A program made the translations under genes and the position numbers. Source: Lewinella sp. LCG006 (GTDB taxonomy: Bacteria; Bacteroidota; Bacteroidia; Chitinophagales; Saprospiraceae). Taken from it: 64,000 bases of DNA. Below, piece by piece: positions 33,473 through 43,038 of the stretch. The stretch covers positions 4,372,501-4,436,500 of the forward strand of contig NZ_CP160680.1 of the NCBI RefSeq assembly GCF_040784935.1. The letters run 5' to 3'. The notes beneath the pieces were generated by a model. That model had not been told where the DNA came from. It saw nothing but the letters and a program-made list of their open reading frames with translations, and did no database searches. Positions within the stretch are counted from its first letter, which is position 1; the number at the start of each line of letters is the position of its first letter.

Positions 33473-33899
33473 TGCTTTGATCGTTTTGAGCGGCCATGGC
33501 CATTCCGTAAAGTTTCATTTGCTTGACCATACTACGCAGGCCGTTGGAACGGGTAGGGGAGAGGTGTTCGTGCAAGCCTATTTTATCAACAAAGTAGAGG
33601 TCTGCCTGGGCTACCTCCTGTGGGCTTTGCGCCGAAAGTACGCGTACCAGCAAACCAATGATGCCTTTGGTGATGATGGCATCGCTATCGGCGGTAAAGG
33701 CAACTTGGCCCGCATCCTGTTCTGCGTGCAACCAAACCCGGCTTTGGCAGCCTTTGATCAGGTGTTGCTCGTCTTTGTACTTTTCATCAATCAGGGGCAG
33801 GTCTTTGCCCAGGCTGATGAGGTATTCGTATTTGTCCATCCAATCATCAAAAAAGGAAAACTCTTCGATGATTTCGTCTTGTATTTCGTTGATCGTCAT
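33465..33899 (-). CDS. sufE: SufE cysteine desulfuration protein
   Basis: This 144-residue protein follows the SufE pattern: N-terminal IQDEIIEEFSFFDDWMDKYE, then the active cysteine loop LIKGCQSRVWL, and the helix FTADSDAIITKGIIGLLV. SufE takes the persulfide from SufS and passes it to SufB. The gene lies 10 nt after sufS and overlaps sufT. Confidence 0.94.
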   Translation of the reverse strand: MTINEIQDEIIEEFSFFDDWMDKYEYLISLGKDLPLIDEKYKDEQHLIKGCQSRVWLHAEQDAGQVAFTADSDAIITKGIIGLLVRVLSAQSPQEVAQADLYFVDKIGLHEHLSPTRSNGLRSMVKQMKLYGMAMAAQNDQSNG

Positions 33900-33909
33900 T
33901 GTTGCTCTT

Positions 33910-35151
33910 TTAACGTAACATATTCGCCGCCCGCTTCACACCAGCAACGAGTTTGTCTACGTCTTCCATGGTATTGTAGACCGCAAAAGAAGCCCGTACC
34001 GTACCTGGAATTTCGAAGCGATCCATCAGGGGCTGGGTACAGTGGTGGCCCGTACGAACGGCAATGCCCAGCTTGTCGAGGATCGTCCCCAAATCGTAGG
34101 GGTGGGTGCCTTCGATGAGGAAGGAGATCACACTGGCCTTGTTTTCTGCGGTACCGACAATCCTTAAACCGTCGATGGCCAGGAGTTGTTTTGTTGCCGC
34201 CTCCAGTAATTGTTGCTCGTGGGCGCTGATATTTTCTTGCCCGATCTGCTCGATGTATTCCAGGGCTACGCCCAAACCTACGGCCCCGGAAATATCGGGA
34301 GTACCTGCTTCAAATTTGAAGGGCAGTTCGTTGTAGGTGGTTTTCTCAAAAGAAACCGTAGCAATCATCTCGCCACCGCCCTGGTAAGGAGGCATCGCAT
34401 CCAACCATTTTTTCTTGCCGTAAAGGATACCAATACCTGTAGGTCCAAAGACTTTATGACCAGAAAAGGTATAAAAATCTACATCCAGTGCCTGTACATC
34501 CACCTTCATGTGAGGCGTAGCCTGGGCACCGTCCAGCAGTACCGGAATACCACGTTCGTGCGCCAAGTCGATGATTTCTTTAGCAGGATTAATGGTCCCC
34601 AAGGCATTGGAAACGTGGACAATCGATACGATTTTGGTGCGCTCGCTGAGAAGTTTTTTGTACTCCTCCATGATCAATTCTCCACGATCGTTGATGGGGA
34701 TCACTTTCAGGATGGCCCCACTGTATTCGCAGGCCAACTGCCAGGGAACGATGTTCGAATGGTGCTCCATCGCGGAGATAATCACCTCGTCTCCTTCCCG
34801 TAGGAATTTGCGCCCAAACGAAGAAGCAACCAGATTGATGCCATCGGTGCATCCCTTGACAAAGATTACCTCTTGGGTACTGCCTGCATTAAGGAAGTGG
34901 CGTGCCCGTTCGCGGCCCAGCTCAAAAGCATCGGTAGCTTGTTGGCTCAGTTCATAAACACCCCGATGTACGTTGGCATTCTGATGGCGGTAGTAATAGT
35001 CTAAAGCATCTAATACCTGCTGTGGCTTCTGACTGGAAGCGGCACTGTCGAGAAAAACCAGTGGCTTGCCTCGCATCTCGCCTTCAAGAAGGGGGAAATC
35101 AGCACGGATACGTGCGATATCTAAAGCCGGAGCGGTGATGATGTTAGACAT
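33910..35151 (-). CDS. sufS: SufS group-II cysteine desulfurase
   Basis: This ~413-residue PLP enzyme has the family landmarks: DSAASSQKP near the N-terminus, NVHRGVYELSQQAT, EHHSNIVPWQ, the PLP lysine in TFSGHKVFGPTGIG, and the catalytic cysteine loop RTGHHCTQPLM. It releases sulfur from cysteine for cluster assembly. The ATG at 35151 (MSNIITAP) is preferred; eight more residues are possible from 35175. A ~136-nt spacer with small inverted repeats (CACATAG / CTATGTG) separates it from sufD. Confidence 0.95.
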   Translation of the reverse strand: MSNIITAPALDIARIRADFPLLEGEMRGKPLVFLDSAASSQKPQQVLDALDYYYRHQNANVHRGVYELSQQATDAFELGRERARHFLNAGSTQEVIFVKGCTDGINLVASSFGRKFLREGDEVIISAMEHHSNIVPWQLACEYSGAILKVIPINDRGELIMEEYKKLLSERTKIVSIVHVSNALGTINPAKEIIDLAHERGIPVLLDGAQATPHMKVDVQALDVDFYTFSGHKVFGPTGIGILYGKKKWLDAMPPYQGGGEMIATVSFEKTTYNELPFKFEAGTPDISGAVGLGVALEYIEQIGQENISAHEQQLLEAATKQLLAIDGLRIVGTAENKASVISFLIEGTHPYDLGTILDKLGIAVRTGHHCTQPLMDRFEIPGTVRASFAVYNTMEDVDKLVAGVKRAANMLR

Positions 35152-35287
35152 GAACTTAACTTTTTTATTCACCATCTGTCACATAGGTTATATCACTATG
35201 TGTCTATGCGGTAAACTATTGTATAACCACCTAGCCACATAGTTGTTTGACTTTTCGCCTTATCTATGCATCTATGTGGTAAAAAAA

Positions 35288-36628
35288 CTATCCCAACAAT
35301 TTCGCCACCAACATCTCCATCGCGTAAGCCTGTACCGCTTCGTTGGGCATCGTTTCAATCACCTCGCCGAGGAAAGCTTGCTGTAACAATTGCCGCGCTT
35401 GCGCTTCTGATAATCCGCGACTACGGAGGAAGAATACGCTGGTCTCGTCGAGTTGGCCAATGGTGGCACCGTGGCTACACCGAACGTCATCCGCAAAGAT
35501 TTCGAGCTGAGGCTTGGCGTCCATGATGGCATTCTTGGAGAGTACCAGGCTGCTGTTTTGCTGGAAAGCATTGGTTTTCTGGGCATCCTGGCGTACCATT
35601 ACTTTACCATTGAATACGCCACGGGCATAATCCGTGAGGATACCTTTATACAATTCGTTGCTCTGGCAATGCGGTACAGCGTGGTCGATAAAAGTTTGGT
35701 TATCAATGTGCTGCTGCTGGTCGCCGAGGTAAACACCGTAATAGTTGGTGTTGGTATTAGAACCGAGTAGGGTAGTAGCAAGGTTGTTACGAACTACTTT
35801 TCCACCCAAGTCGAGGCTGTAATTACTGTAAGTGCTATCGCGTCCCTGGCGTACCAAAGTATTGTGTATTAGCAGCGCCTGTCCATTCTCCATTTGGAGT
35901 TTGTAGTGATGGCAGTGGGCGTTGTCTTCTACACTGATCCAGTTGGCTACGTTTGTGAAGTAGCTGCCAGTAGCTGGTGTTGCCTGAAAACGCTCGATAA
36001 AAGAAAGCGTGCTTCCGCTACGTACCCGCACAAACAGCTGGGGATTGCTTAGGTGAGCTTCCTCGTTGGGGGTGTTCAAGTAAAGGCAATAGATCGGCAG
36101 GTCTACCTGGGCATTGCGCTCGGTCTCGATGTAGAGGCCATGTTGGGCGAAAGCCCGGTTGAGCGGCAAAAAGGTATTGTGTTCGGTACCTCCTGCTTGC
36201 GCTACTTGATCTTCAATCCAGGTACGCTTCTCATTGTTTTCAAGAGCAGTGCTGATATGCTCAACGCTTACACCCTTAGGGAGCGTGCTGGCCGAGAGAG
36301 CTTCCTGAAAAACGCCATTCACAAAGACGAAAGTCGCTGCTGTAAGCTCAGGAATCTGGTAAGCTGCTATCGTTTTAGCATCCACTGTAGGAGCACTGGT
36401 TGCCTGAAAGCGGTTTTCCATCATCCGCGCGATGGGCGCACCGGAATATTTCCAGTCTTCCTCCCGACGGGTAGGGAAATCTTGTCCTTCCAACTGCTCG
36501 TAAGCAGCCAGGCGAAACTGAGCTAGAGGGTGTTCGCTATGCCCGTTGAGCCCTTGCCGATAAGTCTGGAACAATTGCTTGTACCAGTCTTTGGTGGCAG
36601 TATCTTGATCTTGCAAAATTGCTGACAT
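35288..36628 (-). CDS. sufD: SufD, Fe-S cluster scaffold component
   Basis: This 446-residue protein has the SufB/SufD core: helical N-terminus (REEDWKYSG), right-handed beta-helix and the conserved C-terminal block (VLSKNAIMDAKPQLEIFADDVRCSHGATIGQLDETSVFFLRSRG, given here by its landmarks DVRCSHGATIG and FFLRSRGL). SufD pairs with SufB and SufC2 and is needed for iron entry. It follows sufC by 21 nt. Confidence 0.94.
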   Translation of the reverse strand: MSAILQDQDTATKDWYKQLFQTYRQGLNGHSEHPLAQFRLAAYEQLEGQDFPTRREEDWKYSGAPIARMMENRFQATSAPTVDAKTIAAYQIPELTAATFVFVNGVFQEALSASTLPKGVSVEHISTALENNEKRTWIEDQVAQAGGTEHNTFLPLNRAFAQHGLYIETERNAQVDLPIYCLYLNTPNEEAHLSNPQLFVRVRSGSTLSFIERFQATPATGSYFTNVANWISVEDNAHCHHYKLQMENGQALLIHNTLVRQGRDSTYSNYSLDLGGKVVRNNLATTLLGSNTNTNYYGVYLGDQQQHIDNQTFIDHAVPHCQSNELYKGILTDYARGVFNGKVMVRQDAQKTNAFQQNSSLVLSKNAIMDAKPQLEIFADDVRCSHGATIGQLDETSVFFLRSRGLSEAQARQLLQQAFLGEVIETMPNEAVQAYAMEMLVAKLLG

Positions 36629-36649
36629 GTGTATCGCTTTTGGGCTTAA

Positions 36650-37408
36650 TTAAACGGTAGCTGATTGCTCAGCTTTGATCCAGTCGTATCCTTTTTCCTC
36701 AAGTTCGAGGGCCAGGCTCTTGTCGCCAGACTTTACGATGCGTCCTTCAAAGAGGACGTGAACGTAATCCGGAACGATGTAATTAAGCAGACGCTGGTAG
36801 TGCGTCACGATGATGAAAGAACGATCAGGACTGCGCAATTGATTGACGGCGTCCGCAACAATCTTCAAGGCGTCGATGTCAAGACCACTATCGGTTTCGT
36901 CAAGAACAGCCAGCTTTGGCTCTAAAAGAGCCATTTGCAGCATTTCGTTACGCTTCTTTTCCCCACCAGAAAAACCTTCGTTCAAAGAACGCTTGAGGAA
37001 AGACTCGTCAATGCCTAACATCTTAGCTTTAGCGCGAAGGAGTTTCAATACTTCCACGGGCTTCAACTCTTCTTCACCGCGTGCTACGCGAACCGCATTC
37101 ACGGAGCTTTTGAGGAAAGTAGCGTTGCTTACACCTGGAATTTCTACAGGGTACTGGAAAGCAAGAAACATACCTGCGTGTGCTCTCTCTTCTACTTCCA
37201 TTTCGAGCAAATCTTCACCGAGGTAATCAATCGAACCACCGGTTACTTCGTATTCTTCGCGGCCTGCTAGTACATTAGCCAGGGTGCTTTTGCCAGAACC
37301 GTTAGGGCCCATGATGGCGTGAATTTCACCGGGCTTAATATCCAGATTAATACCCCGGAGGATAGCCTTGTCTTCAATGGATGCTTGGAGATCCTTAATC
37401 GTGAGCAT
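36650..37408 (-). CDS. sufC: SufC ATPase of the SUF complex
   Basis: This 252-residue ABC-type ATPase has Walker [17 protein letters not shown], the SufC-type signature [12 protein letters not shown], Walker [17 protein letters not shown] and H-loop IVTHYQRLL. SufC drives conformational change of the SufBD scaffold in the cytoplasm. It lies between sufB and sufD with short gaps (36 and 21 nt). Confidence 0.96.
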   Translation of the reverse strand: MLTIKDLQASIEDKAILRGINLDIKPGEIHAIMGPNGSGKSTLANVLAGREEYEVTGGSIDYLGEDLLEMEVEERAHAGMFLAFQYPVEIPGVSNATFLKSSVNAVRVARGEEELKPVEVLKLLRAKAKMLGIDESFLKRSLNEGFSGGEKKRNEMLQMALLEPKLAVLDETDSGLDIDALKIVADAVNQLRSPDRSFIIVTHYQRLLNYIVPDYVHVLFEGRIVKSGDKSLALELEEKGYDWIKAEQSATV

Positions 37409-37444
37409 GAATGCTTATTTTAAGATGCTAATATTAGAGTTTGA

Positions 37445-38890
37445 TTAACCTACGCTGCCTTCCAAACTGATGGCAAGTAGTTTTTGCGCTTCAGCGGCGA
37501 ATTCCATGGGAAGTTCGTTGAAAACTTCTTTACAGTAACCATTAACGATCATGTTGATGGCGTCTTCTTCGCTGAGGCCGCGTTGCTTGAGGTAGAACAT
37601 TTGGTCTTCCCCGATTTTTGAGGTCGTCGCTTCGTGTTCCACTTTAGCGGTGCTGTTCTCAATTTCCAGATAAGGGAAGGTGTGTGCACCACAACGGTCA
37701 CCCATCAGGAGCGAATCACACTGAGAGAAATTGTGTGCATTTTCAGCACGTTTGCCCACTTTCACCAATCCGCGGTAAGAGTTGTGCGAACGTCCCGCAG
37801 AGATACCTTTAGAGATGATGGTACTCTTGGTGTTTTTACCAATGTGAATCATCTTGGTACCGGTATCGGCCTGTTGCTTGTTGTTCGTAACGGCTACAGA
37901 GTAAAATTCGCCGATAGAGTTGTCGCCTTTGAGGATACAACTTGGGTACTTCCAAGTAATGGCAGAACCGGTTTCCACCTGTGTCCAGCTGATCTTGGAA
38001 TTTCTTCCTTGGCAAATCCCACGCTTGGTAACGAAGTTGTAAATACCACCTTTGCCTTCACTGTCACCGGGGTACCAGTTTTGTACCGTAGAGTACTTGA
38101 TCTCGGCATTATCCAGTGCTACGAGTTCTACCACTGCGGCGTGTAGCTGGTTCTCATCGCGCATCGGTGCGGTACAACCTTCCAGGTAGCTTACATAACT
38201 GCTGTCTTCCGCTACGATGAGTGTACGTTCAAACTGTCCGGTATTAGCCGCATTGATACGAAAATAAGTAGACAATTCCATCGGGCAACGTACGCCTTTC
38301 GGGATGTAAACAAAGGAACCATCACTAAATACGGCAGAATTCAGTGCCGCGAAGAAGTTATCCGTGTGAGGAACCACAGTTCCCAGGTATTTCTTGATCA
38401 GTTCGGGGTGGTTGTGTACTGCTTCGCTGAATGAACAGAAAATAATACCTAGCTCACCAAGCTTTTCGGTATAAGTCGTCTTTACCGAAACACTGTCAAT
38501 AACTGCGTCAACAGCTACCCCTGCCAGGAATTTTTGCTCTTCCAGGGGAATACCCAACTTGTTGAAGGTCGCTAGCAATTCCGGGTCTACTTCGTCCAGA
38601 CTTTCGTACTGTGGCTTCGTTTTTGGAGCGGCATAGTAGCTGATAGATTGATAATCTACCTTCTTGTAATCAACATTAGGCCATTCCGGTTCGGTCATGG
38701 TTTGCCAGTGGCGGAAGGCCTGCAAGCGCCATTCGGTTAGAAACTCAGGTTCGTTCTTTTTTGCAGAAATCATGCGTACGACCTCTTCATTCAACCCAAC
38801 CGGAAAGATATCCGTTTCGATGTCACTGGTGAAGCCGTATTTGTATTCACTTTGGGTGTGTTGCTCCAAAGTCTGCATTGAATCGCTCAT
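37445..38890 (-). CDS. sufB: SufB, Fe-S cluster scaffold
   Basis: This 481-residue protein has the SufB landmarks: FGIGT-like middle ([16 protein letters not shown]), [60 protein letters not shown] and the C-terminal [13 protein letters not shown] with [17 protein letters not shown]. It is the scaffold on which the cluster is built. It is the first gene of the operon. A TTTAGA-N5-TCTAAA dyad lies 21 nt upstream of its start, suggesting control by iron or redox state. Confidence 0.96.
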   Translation of the reverse strand: MSDSMQTLEQHTQSEYKYGFTSDIETDIFPVGLNEEVVRMISAKKNEPEFLTEWRLQAFRHWQTMTEPEWPNVDYKKVDYQSISYYAAPKTKPQYESLDEVDPELLATFNKLGIPLEEQKFLAGVAVDAVIDSVSVKTTYTEKLGELGIIFCSFSEAVHNHPELIKKYLGTVVPHTDNFFAALNSAVFSDGSFVYIPKGVRCPMELSTYFRINAANTGQFERTLIVAEDSSYVSYLEGCTAPMRDENQLHAAVVELVALDNAEIKYSTVQNWYPGDSEGKGGIYNFVTKRGICQGRNSKISWTQVETGSAITWKYPSCILKGDNSIGEFYSVAVTNNKQQADTGTKMIHIGKNTKSTIISKGISAGRSHNSYRGLVKVGKRAENAHNFSQCDSLLMGDRCGAHTFPYLEIENSTAKVEHEATTSKIGEDQMFYLKQRGLSEEDAINMIVNGYCKEVFNELPMEFAAEAQKLLAISLEGSVG

Positions 38891-38910
38891 ATGGTGGCGG
38901 TACTTTAGGA

Positions 38911-38927
38911 TTTAGACTAAATCTAAA
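38911..38927 (-). promoter_or_regulatory. Candidate iron-regulator operator upstream of sufB
   Basis: TTTAGA-CTAAA-TCTAAA is a perfect 6+5+6 dyad, 20 nt before the sufB start. It resembles the AT-rich dyads used by DtxR/MntR-type iron regulators. No such regulator is encoded in the window. The remaining interval up to 39332 holds an AT-rich leader and one further dyad at 39124-39138. Confidence 0.5.
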
Positions 38928-39123
38928 TAAGATATTATGCCATTAAGACAAAACAGGGATGAGAAAGTTCAGTAACTGACACAGTTTTTACCCTTTAGCG
39001 CTGCAAAGATAAGAAAGGAAGAGGGAAGAAAAACCCTGAGGAAGGAAAATATTACGTACAAGTTATAAAACAACAGTTTTTTTTTGATCACCACAAGCCC
39101 AAAATCAGGAATACCTAAACTAT

Positions 39124-39138
39124 ACCTAATGGTTAGGT
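39124..39138. promoter_or_regulatory. Second dyad between sufB and the SDR gene
   Basis: ACCTAA-TGG-TTAGGT is a perfect 6+3+6 inverted repeat, 195 nt before the SDR start and 234 nt before sufB. The TTAGGT / ACCTAA halves resemble DtxR/IdeR half-sites, but the sequence also sits next to the repeated word TTTTGAACCATA found elsewhere in the window, so it could be repeat debris. Confidence 0.3.
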
Positions 39139-39332
39139 AGTGGGGCGGGATAGGGTTTTGAACCATATCAGGGATGATAAGGAAATGTAAGGGGGGATAC
39201 CAATAGGGTAAGTTTACTAACAGTTGCTCCCCTCGTTAGAAATTGAGCCTGAAATAAACTTTTCGTCAAGGAGTGCGGTTAGGATGGGACAGCGCCTGGG
39301 TATCAGTCTATGCGCTTCATCAAAAAAAGTCA

Positions 39333-40037
39333 ATGAAAAACGCCAAAATAGCCCTGGTAACGGGCGCCAACCGTGGTTTAGGGAAAGAAGTATGTCGCCA
39401 GTTGGCTGAGCAAGGTTATCGGGTGATTCTCACCAGCAGAACCGAAGACAAAGGCCGTGCGGCCCTCGCGGACATTGCCCAAGATGGTTTGGATATCGTC
39501 TACCACCAGCTGGATGTCAACAACGATCAAAGCATTGCCACTATCAAGGAGTGGATCATCAATAATTATGGCCGCTTAGATGTGTTGGTCAACAACGCGG
39601 GCATCAACTACGATACCTGGCACAATGCCCTGAACGCAGATTTGGAAGAATGCCACGAAACCATCGAGGCCAACCTTTTCGGTCCCTGGCGTATGGCACA
39701 AGCTTTCGTCCCGATGATGCAGGCAAATGGCTTCGGTCGAGTCGTGAATGTCTCCAGTGGCGCCGGCGCCCTCAATGGTATGGACGGTGGTAAACCTGCC
39801 TATGCCATGTCAAAAGCCGCCCTCAATGTACTGACCATCAAACTGGCTCACCTTACAGCCAACGACAATATCCTCGTCAATGCCGTCTGCCCCGGCTGGG
39901 TACGCACCGACATGGGCGGCAAGGAAGCCACACGCTCTATCCCTGAAGGTGCCAAAGGCATCGTCTGGGCAGCTACCATCGCTGATGGTGGCCCCACCGG
40001 CGGCTTCTTCCGCGATGGGGAACGGATTGATTGGTAG
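39333..40037 (+). CDS. Short-chain dehydrogenase/reductase (carbonyl reductase-like)
   Basis: This 234-residue SDR has TGANRGLGKEVCRQ (cofactor loop), SRTEDKG after beta-2 (basic residue, NADPH preference), NNAGIN, the catalytic serine in NVSSGAGAL, Y-x3-K as YAMSKAAL, and CPGWVRTDMGG. It should reduce carbonyl compounds in the cytoplasm. The ATG at 39333 (MKNAKIALV) is chosen; an upstream frame start at 39273 adds an untypical leader. A hairpin follows. Confidence 0.88.
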   Translation: MKNAKIALVTGANRGLGKEVCRQLAEQGYRVILTSRTEDKGRAALADIAQDGLDIVYHQLDVNNDQSIATIKEWIINNYGRLDVLVNNAGINYDTWHNALNADLEECHETIEANLFGPWRMAQAFVPMMQANGFGRVVNVSSGAGALNGMDGGKPAYAMSKAALNVLTIKLAHLTANDNILVNAVCPGWVRTDMGGKEATRSIPEGAKGIVWAATIADGGPTGGFFRDGERIDW

Positions 40038-40044
40038 GTTTTTG

Positions 40045-40113
40045 GAACCATATAAGACACCTAAGACAACAAAGAAAAAAATCCTTATGTGTCTTAGGTG
40101 CCTGATGTGGTTC
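40045..40113 (+). terminator. Imperfect hairpin between SDR and EamA genes
   Basis: GAACCATATAAGACACCTAAGACA pairs imperfectly with TGTCTTAGGTGCCTGATGTGGTTC; the CACCTAAGACA / TGTCTTAGGTG core is perfect (given as separate halves of under 20 nt). Similar words (GAACCATA) appear at 39160, 45970 and 53700, so this is also a repeat family. Confidence 0.55.
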
Positions 40114-40178
40114 AAAGAAAAACCCCTCACCCGGTGCCAATTTACACCGTATCTTGGGCACTCACCCAATGGTACCTC

Positions 40179-41048
40179 ATGGCAGCCCCGTCTCATTTAA
40201 AAAACGTTCTCCTCCTTCATTTGGCCATTTTCTGCATTGCTACTTCGGGCCCGTTGGGGAGGCTGATCGCTATGCCTGCTACGGTGGTCATCTTTTGGCG
40301 GGCAGCATTGGCCAGTCTTGTGTTTATGGCACTGTTGAAGTTGCAGCGACAACAACTCTGGATTGATGATCGCAGAGATCGGTACTTGATTTTGGGTGGT
40401 GGTGTATTAATTGCGCTGCATTGGGTTACCTATTTCATTTCCCTGCAATTATCCAGTGTAGCTATCGGAATGCTCTCCTTGTTTACCTATCCGGTGATTA
40501 CGGCTGTATTGGAACCCCTTTTGCTGAAAACGCGCTTTCAGGCCACTCATCTGCTGTTGGGTGGCCTTACGCTTTTGGGCATCTATTTTCTGGTGCCGGA
40601 GTTTGATCTGGCCAATGGGCAGGTGCAGGCCATTGCCTGGGGAGTATTTTCGGCCAGTATTTATGCTTTGCGCAATATCCTGATGAAAAGGCAGGTCAGC
40701 CGCTACAGTGGCACCATCATCATGTACCACCACATGCTGGCGGTGAGTGTGGTTTTGCTGCCGTTTTTGTTTTGGGAGGGTACTGGTGATATTCAAACGG
40801 CCTGGCCGTATATAGCTTTGTTGGCAGTACTGACAACTGCTCTGGGGCACACCCTTTTTCTGCGGAGTTTTCGACATTTTTCTATTACTACGGCCAGTAT
40901 TATGAGCTGTGCGCAACCCGTATACGGGATTATTCTGGGCATCATTTTTCTAAATGAGCATCCTGGCTGGTCGACTTATCTGGGCGGAGGTATCATTCTT
41001 TTGGCCGTAGTCATTGAAAGTCTACGGGTGCGAAAAGAGGTAAGTTAA
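40179..41048 (+). CDS. EamA/DMT-family transporter
   Basis: A protein of ~289 residues with ten predicted membrane helices in two EamA repeats (GPLGRLIAMPATVVIFWRAA; LGHTLFLRSFRHFSITTAS, YGIILGIIFLNEHPGWSTYLGGGIIL). Such carriers export or import amino acids, nucleotides or other metabolites; substrate unknown. The ATG at 40179 (MAAPSHLKN) is preferred because the earlier frame start at 40098 lies in the hairpin and gives a polar leader. Confidence 0.87.
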   Translation: MAAPSHLKNVLLLHLAIFCIATSGPLGRLIAMPATVVIFWRAALASLVFMALLKLQRQQLWIDDRRDRYLILGGGVLIALHWVTYFISLQLSSVAIGMLSLFTYPVITAVLEPLLLKTRFQATHLLLGGLTLLGIYFLVPEFDLANGQVQAIAWGVFSASIYALRNILMKRQVSRYSGTIIMYHHMLAVSVVLLPFLFWEGTGDIQTAWPYIALLAVLTTALGHTLFLRSFRHFSITTASIMSCAQPVYGIILGIIFLNEHPGWSTYLGGGIILLAVVIESLRVRKEVS

Positions 41049-41063
41049 GGTGTTGTTTGTGAT

Positions 41064-41714
41064 CTACTCAGTAGCGCTACCCTCGTCCTGCCGTCCGTAA
41101 TGATTGAAAGTTTGCTGGTAAGAAGGGTTGAGAATGATAGTCATGTACTTTTCTCCTTTGGGGGTGCAGAGTTGTTGGATCAGCGGCCAGAGTTCTAACA
41201 CTACTTCATTGAGCCAGTAAGCTTTCGTGTTATCATGGACGGCTTTCAAAAGCGCTGAGGCATTCAGCTGCCACAGCCGGTCGGCGGTGATCGCGGGGGA
41301 TAAATTAGCCTTTAGCAGTCCTTCTTTCTGCGCTTTTATCAAAAGTCGACGGAAGTGATCCTGCACAAAATCCAGCACGTCCATGCGCAGGTCTTCGGCG
41401 AAAAGCGGAAGACGGCGTTCTACAATCTCTAGGTAGCGTCGTCTTTTCTGGTTTTCCGGGCGCTGTATGACGATCAAGCTGTAGAAGAGTTTATGCAAGG
41501 TATCCGTGGTCAATTGCCAGACCACTTCAAGCTCCGCTTTCAATGTTTGAAAGCAATACAAGCTAGCTACTTTTAGCAGGCGGGAAAAAGAATGATATTG
41601 TTGCACAAAGTCGCTGGGACTCAAATCCAGCTTTTGCTGTAAATAAGTTTCACTGACTTCCTCTGGTTTTCCGGCCGTTAACACGGAAATGACGACTTGA
41701 AGCTCGTTGGGCAT
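41064..41714 (-). CDS. TetR-like all-helical regulator (uncertain)
   Basis: A protein of ~216 residues is predicted all helical. The N-terminus may hold a diverged TetR HTH (EVSETYLQQKLDLSPSDFVQQYHSFSRLLK), followed by helices resembling a TetR ligand domain (LRMDVLDFVQDHFRRLLIKAQKEGLL). The HTH lacks the usual G-Y-T-T spacing, so the call is tentative. M16 of the longer frame (41759) is chosen as start. It is convergent with the EamA gene. Confidence 0.45.
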   Translation of the reverse strand: MPNELQVVISVLTAGKPEEVSETYLQQKLDLSPSDFVQQYHSFSRLLKVASLYCFQTLKAELEVVWQLTTDTLHKLFYSLIVIQRPENQKRRRYLEIVERRLPLFAEDLRMDVLDFVQDHFRRLLIKAQKEGLLKANLSPAITADRLWQLNASALLKAVHDNTKAYWLNEVVLELWPLIQQLCTPKGEKYMTIILNPSYQQTFNHYGRQDEGSATE

Positions 41715-41845
41715 AGTTGATATAGGTTGCTGAAGAGAAAAATTAGTGTATAGCTTCAAATCATAGAAACAACCATTTTACTGAAGGAATTAAGCAGGAC
41801 AGCATCAACTCAAACAAAGACGCTGCCCTACCTAGTGTACGTTGG

Positions 41846-41997
41846 TGACGGATCAAAAATAACTGATTCCATTCCTGCCTGCGTACCGCAGGTAGGCAGG
41901 TTTGATTCGCTAAAATTTTCTAAGCAAGCAACTAAAAGGAGCTTGCGTGAAAATATTCGCGAATCGTTGGGAAAAATGGAATCAGTTATTTCCGTCA
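41846..41997. repeat. 152-bp foldback repeat
   Basis: Left arm TGACGGATCAAAAATAACTG-ATTCCATT and right arm AATGGAATCAGTTATTTCCGTCA pair along ~22 bp with a small bulge. Inside are the CCTGCCTGCG / GCAGGTAGGCAGG hairpin and the GCTAAAATTTTCT core. A deleted version lies at 20005-20039 and a half copy at 43414-43476. A 60-codon frame across it is an artefact. Confidence 0.8.
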
Positions 41998-42016
41998 AAT
42001 TACTTGGCAAGTGACT

Positions 42017-42664
42017 TTACTTTTTTACCAAAATTTTCTTTTTCACCTCTTTCGAAGGGTAGGTGCCAAAAATATAATCCCACAAAGGATTTGACACACC
42101 AAACATGATGTCATCCTCACTGTAGTGATGAATGGCGTGGTTGACCCAAAAAACACGCAACCTGTTTTTGGGCATCGGGAAAATATGAACAGTGTAGTGA
42201 ATCATGAGGTAGAAAGCATAGCCGGCAAAAAAGCCCGCCAAAAAGGCAAAGCTATACTGCCCCATAATCAGCTTGAATAGCAATAACAAAACTACGGAGA
42301 TGAGAACCGTCAGCCAAGGGGGCATTGCCAAGCGCTGCTTGTCTTTTGGGTAGTCGTGGTGAATCCCATGGATTTTGTACGTGAAATTCACAAACCCTTC
42401 GGAAGCATTTTCGGGAGGATGGTAGACCCAACGGTGAATGCTATATTCCGTAAAGGTGAAGAACAGAAGGCCGCCAAAAAACAAAGTTACGAGTGTTAGC
42501 ACCGAAAGCTGGGTGTTGATACTCGCAAAATAAAGAAGACCAACTGCGGAAACAAGGAAAATTCCTACCGGGAAAGCAACGTGGGTTCGCGTAAGTTTGT
42601 TGAGCCAGGGACGCTCAAATAAATCAGGAGATTTCTCTTTTGAGATGTTGGGGGTAGATGACAT
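42017..42664 (-). CDS. Fatty acid hydroxylase / sterol desaturase superfamily membrane protein
   Basis: This 215-residue protein has four or so membrane helices and the di-iron histidine clusters of the superfamily: HRWVYHPP, HGIHHDYP, HYTVH and HAIHHYSEDDIMFG. The order fits fatty acid 2-hydroxylase-type enzymes acting on sphingolipid or fatty acyl chains, and Saprospiria-type bacteria make sphingolipids; the substrate is an inference. No partner genes adjoin. A foldback repeat lies just after the stop. Confidence 0.86.
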   Translation of the reverse strand: MSSTPNISKEKSPDLFERPWLNKLTRTHVAFPVGIFLVSAVGLLYFASINTQLSVLTLVTLFFGGLLFFTFTEYSIHRWVYHPPENASEGFVNFTYKIHGIHHDYPKDKQRLAMPPWLTVLISVVLLLLFKLIMGQYSFAFLAGFFAGYAFYLMIHYTVHIFPMPKNRLRVFWVNHAIHHYSEDDIMFGVSNPLWDYIFGTYPSKEVKKKILVKK

Positions 42665-42815
42665 TTTGCTAATAAATTTTGGTGGTTACACGGATAAATT
42701 TTAGCTGAGAAGGCATTTCTGCTGTCATTTTATTTGTACATAATGCCCTACGAACGAGAACATTTTCAAAGGCTGGAAAAGTTCATATTTTTACAAATTT
42801 TAGTCGAATAAATAA

Positions 42816-43012
42816 GCTGAATTGACCATTTATGCAGTGGCCGTTTTTCATGATGAAAACAGCAATGGGGAAATCGACAGGAATTTTGCGGGTATGCAGA
42901 AAGCGTCAGTGGGAGCTTCTAACATGACGGGATTTGGTCGGCCACCTTCGCCAAATGTATGTTTACCAAGGGGACGACGCAAAAAGTCGTTGATCTCCAG
43001 TTTATAAACTAA
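42816..43012 (+). pseudogene. Truncated, frameshifted DUF2141 gene remnant
   Basis: From 42816 the frame reads AELTIYAVAVFHDENSNGEI and on to VGASNMTGFGRP, a typical DUF2141 core (secreted small protein). After about 42944 the match moves to another frame (42947 onward): FAKCMFTKGTTQKVVDLQF ending I-N and a stop at 43010-43012, as expected for the DUF2141 C-terminus. The signal peptide and first half are missing; an in-frame stop lies at 42813-42815. The gene is therefore dead. Confidence 0.75.
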
Positions 43013-43038
43013 TCCTCATTTCAAAGTCGGAAGTGGGG

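Noticed and set aside
38969-39166. 65-codon minus-strand frame upstream of sufB
   Set aside because: AT-rich leader region with regulatory dyads; no domain, poor start context.
41828-42010. Open frame of 60 codons on the minus strand
   Set aside because: It lies wholly within a foldback repeat; its translation follows the repeat arms and a similar peptide appears at the 20-kb repeat by shared sequence, not by coding constraint.
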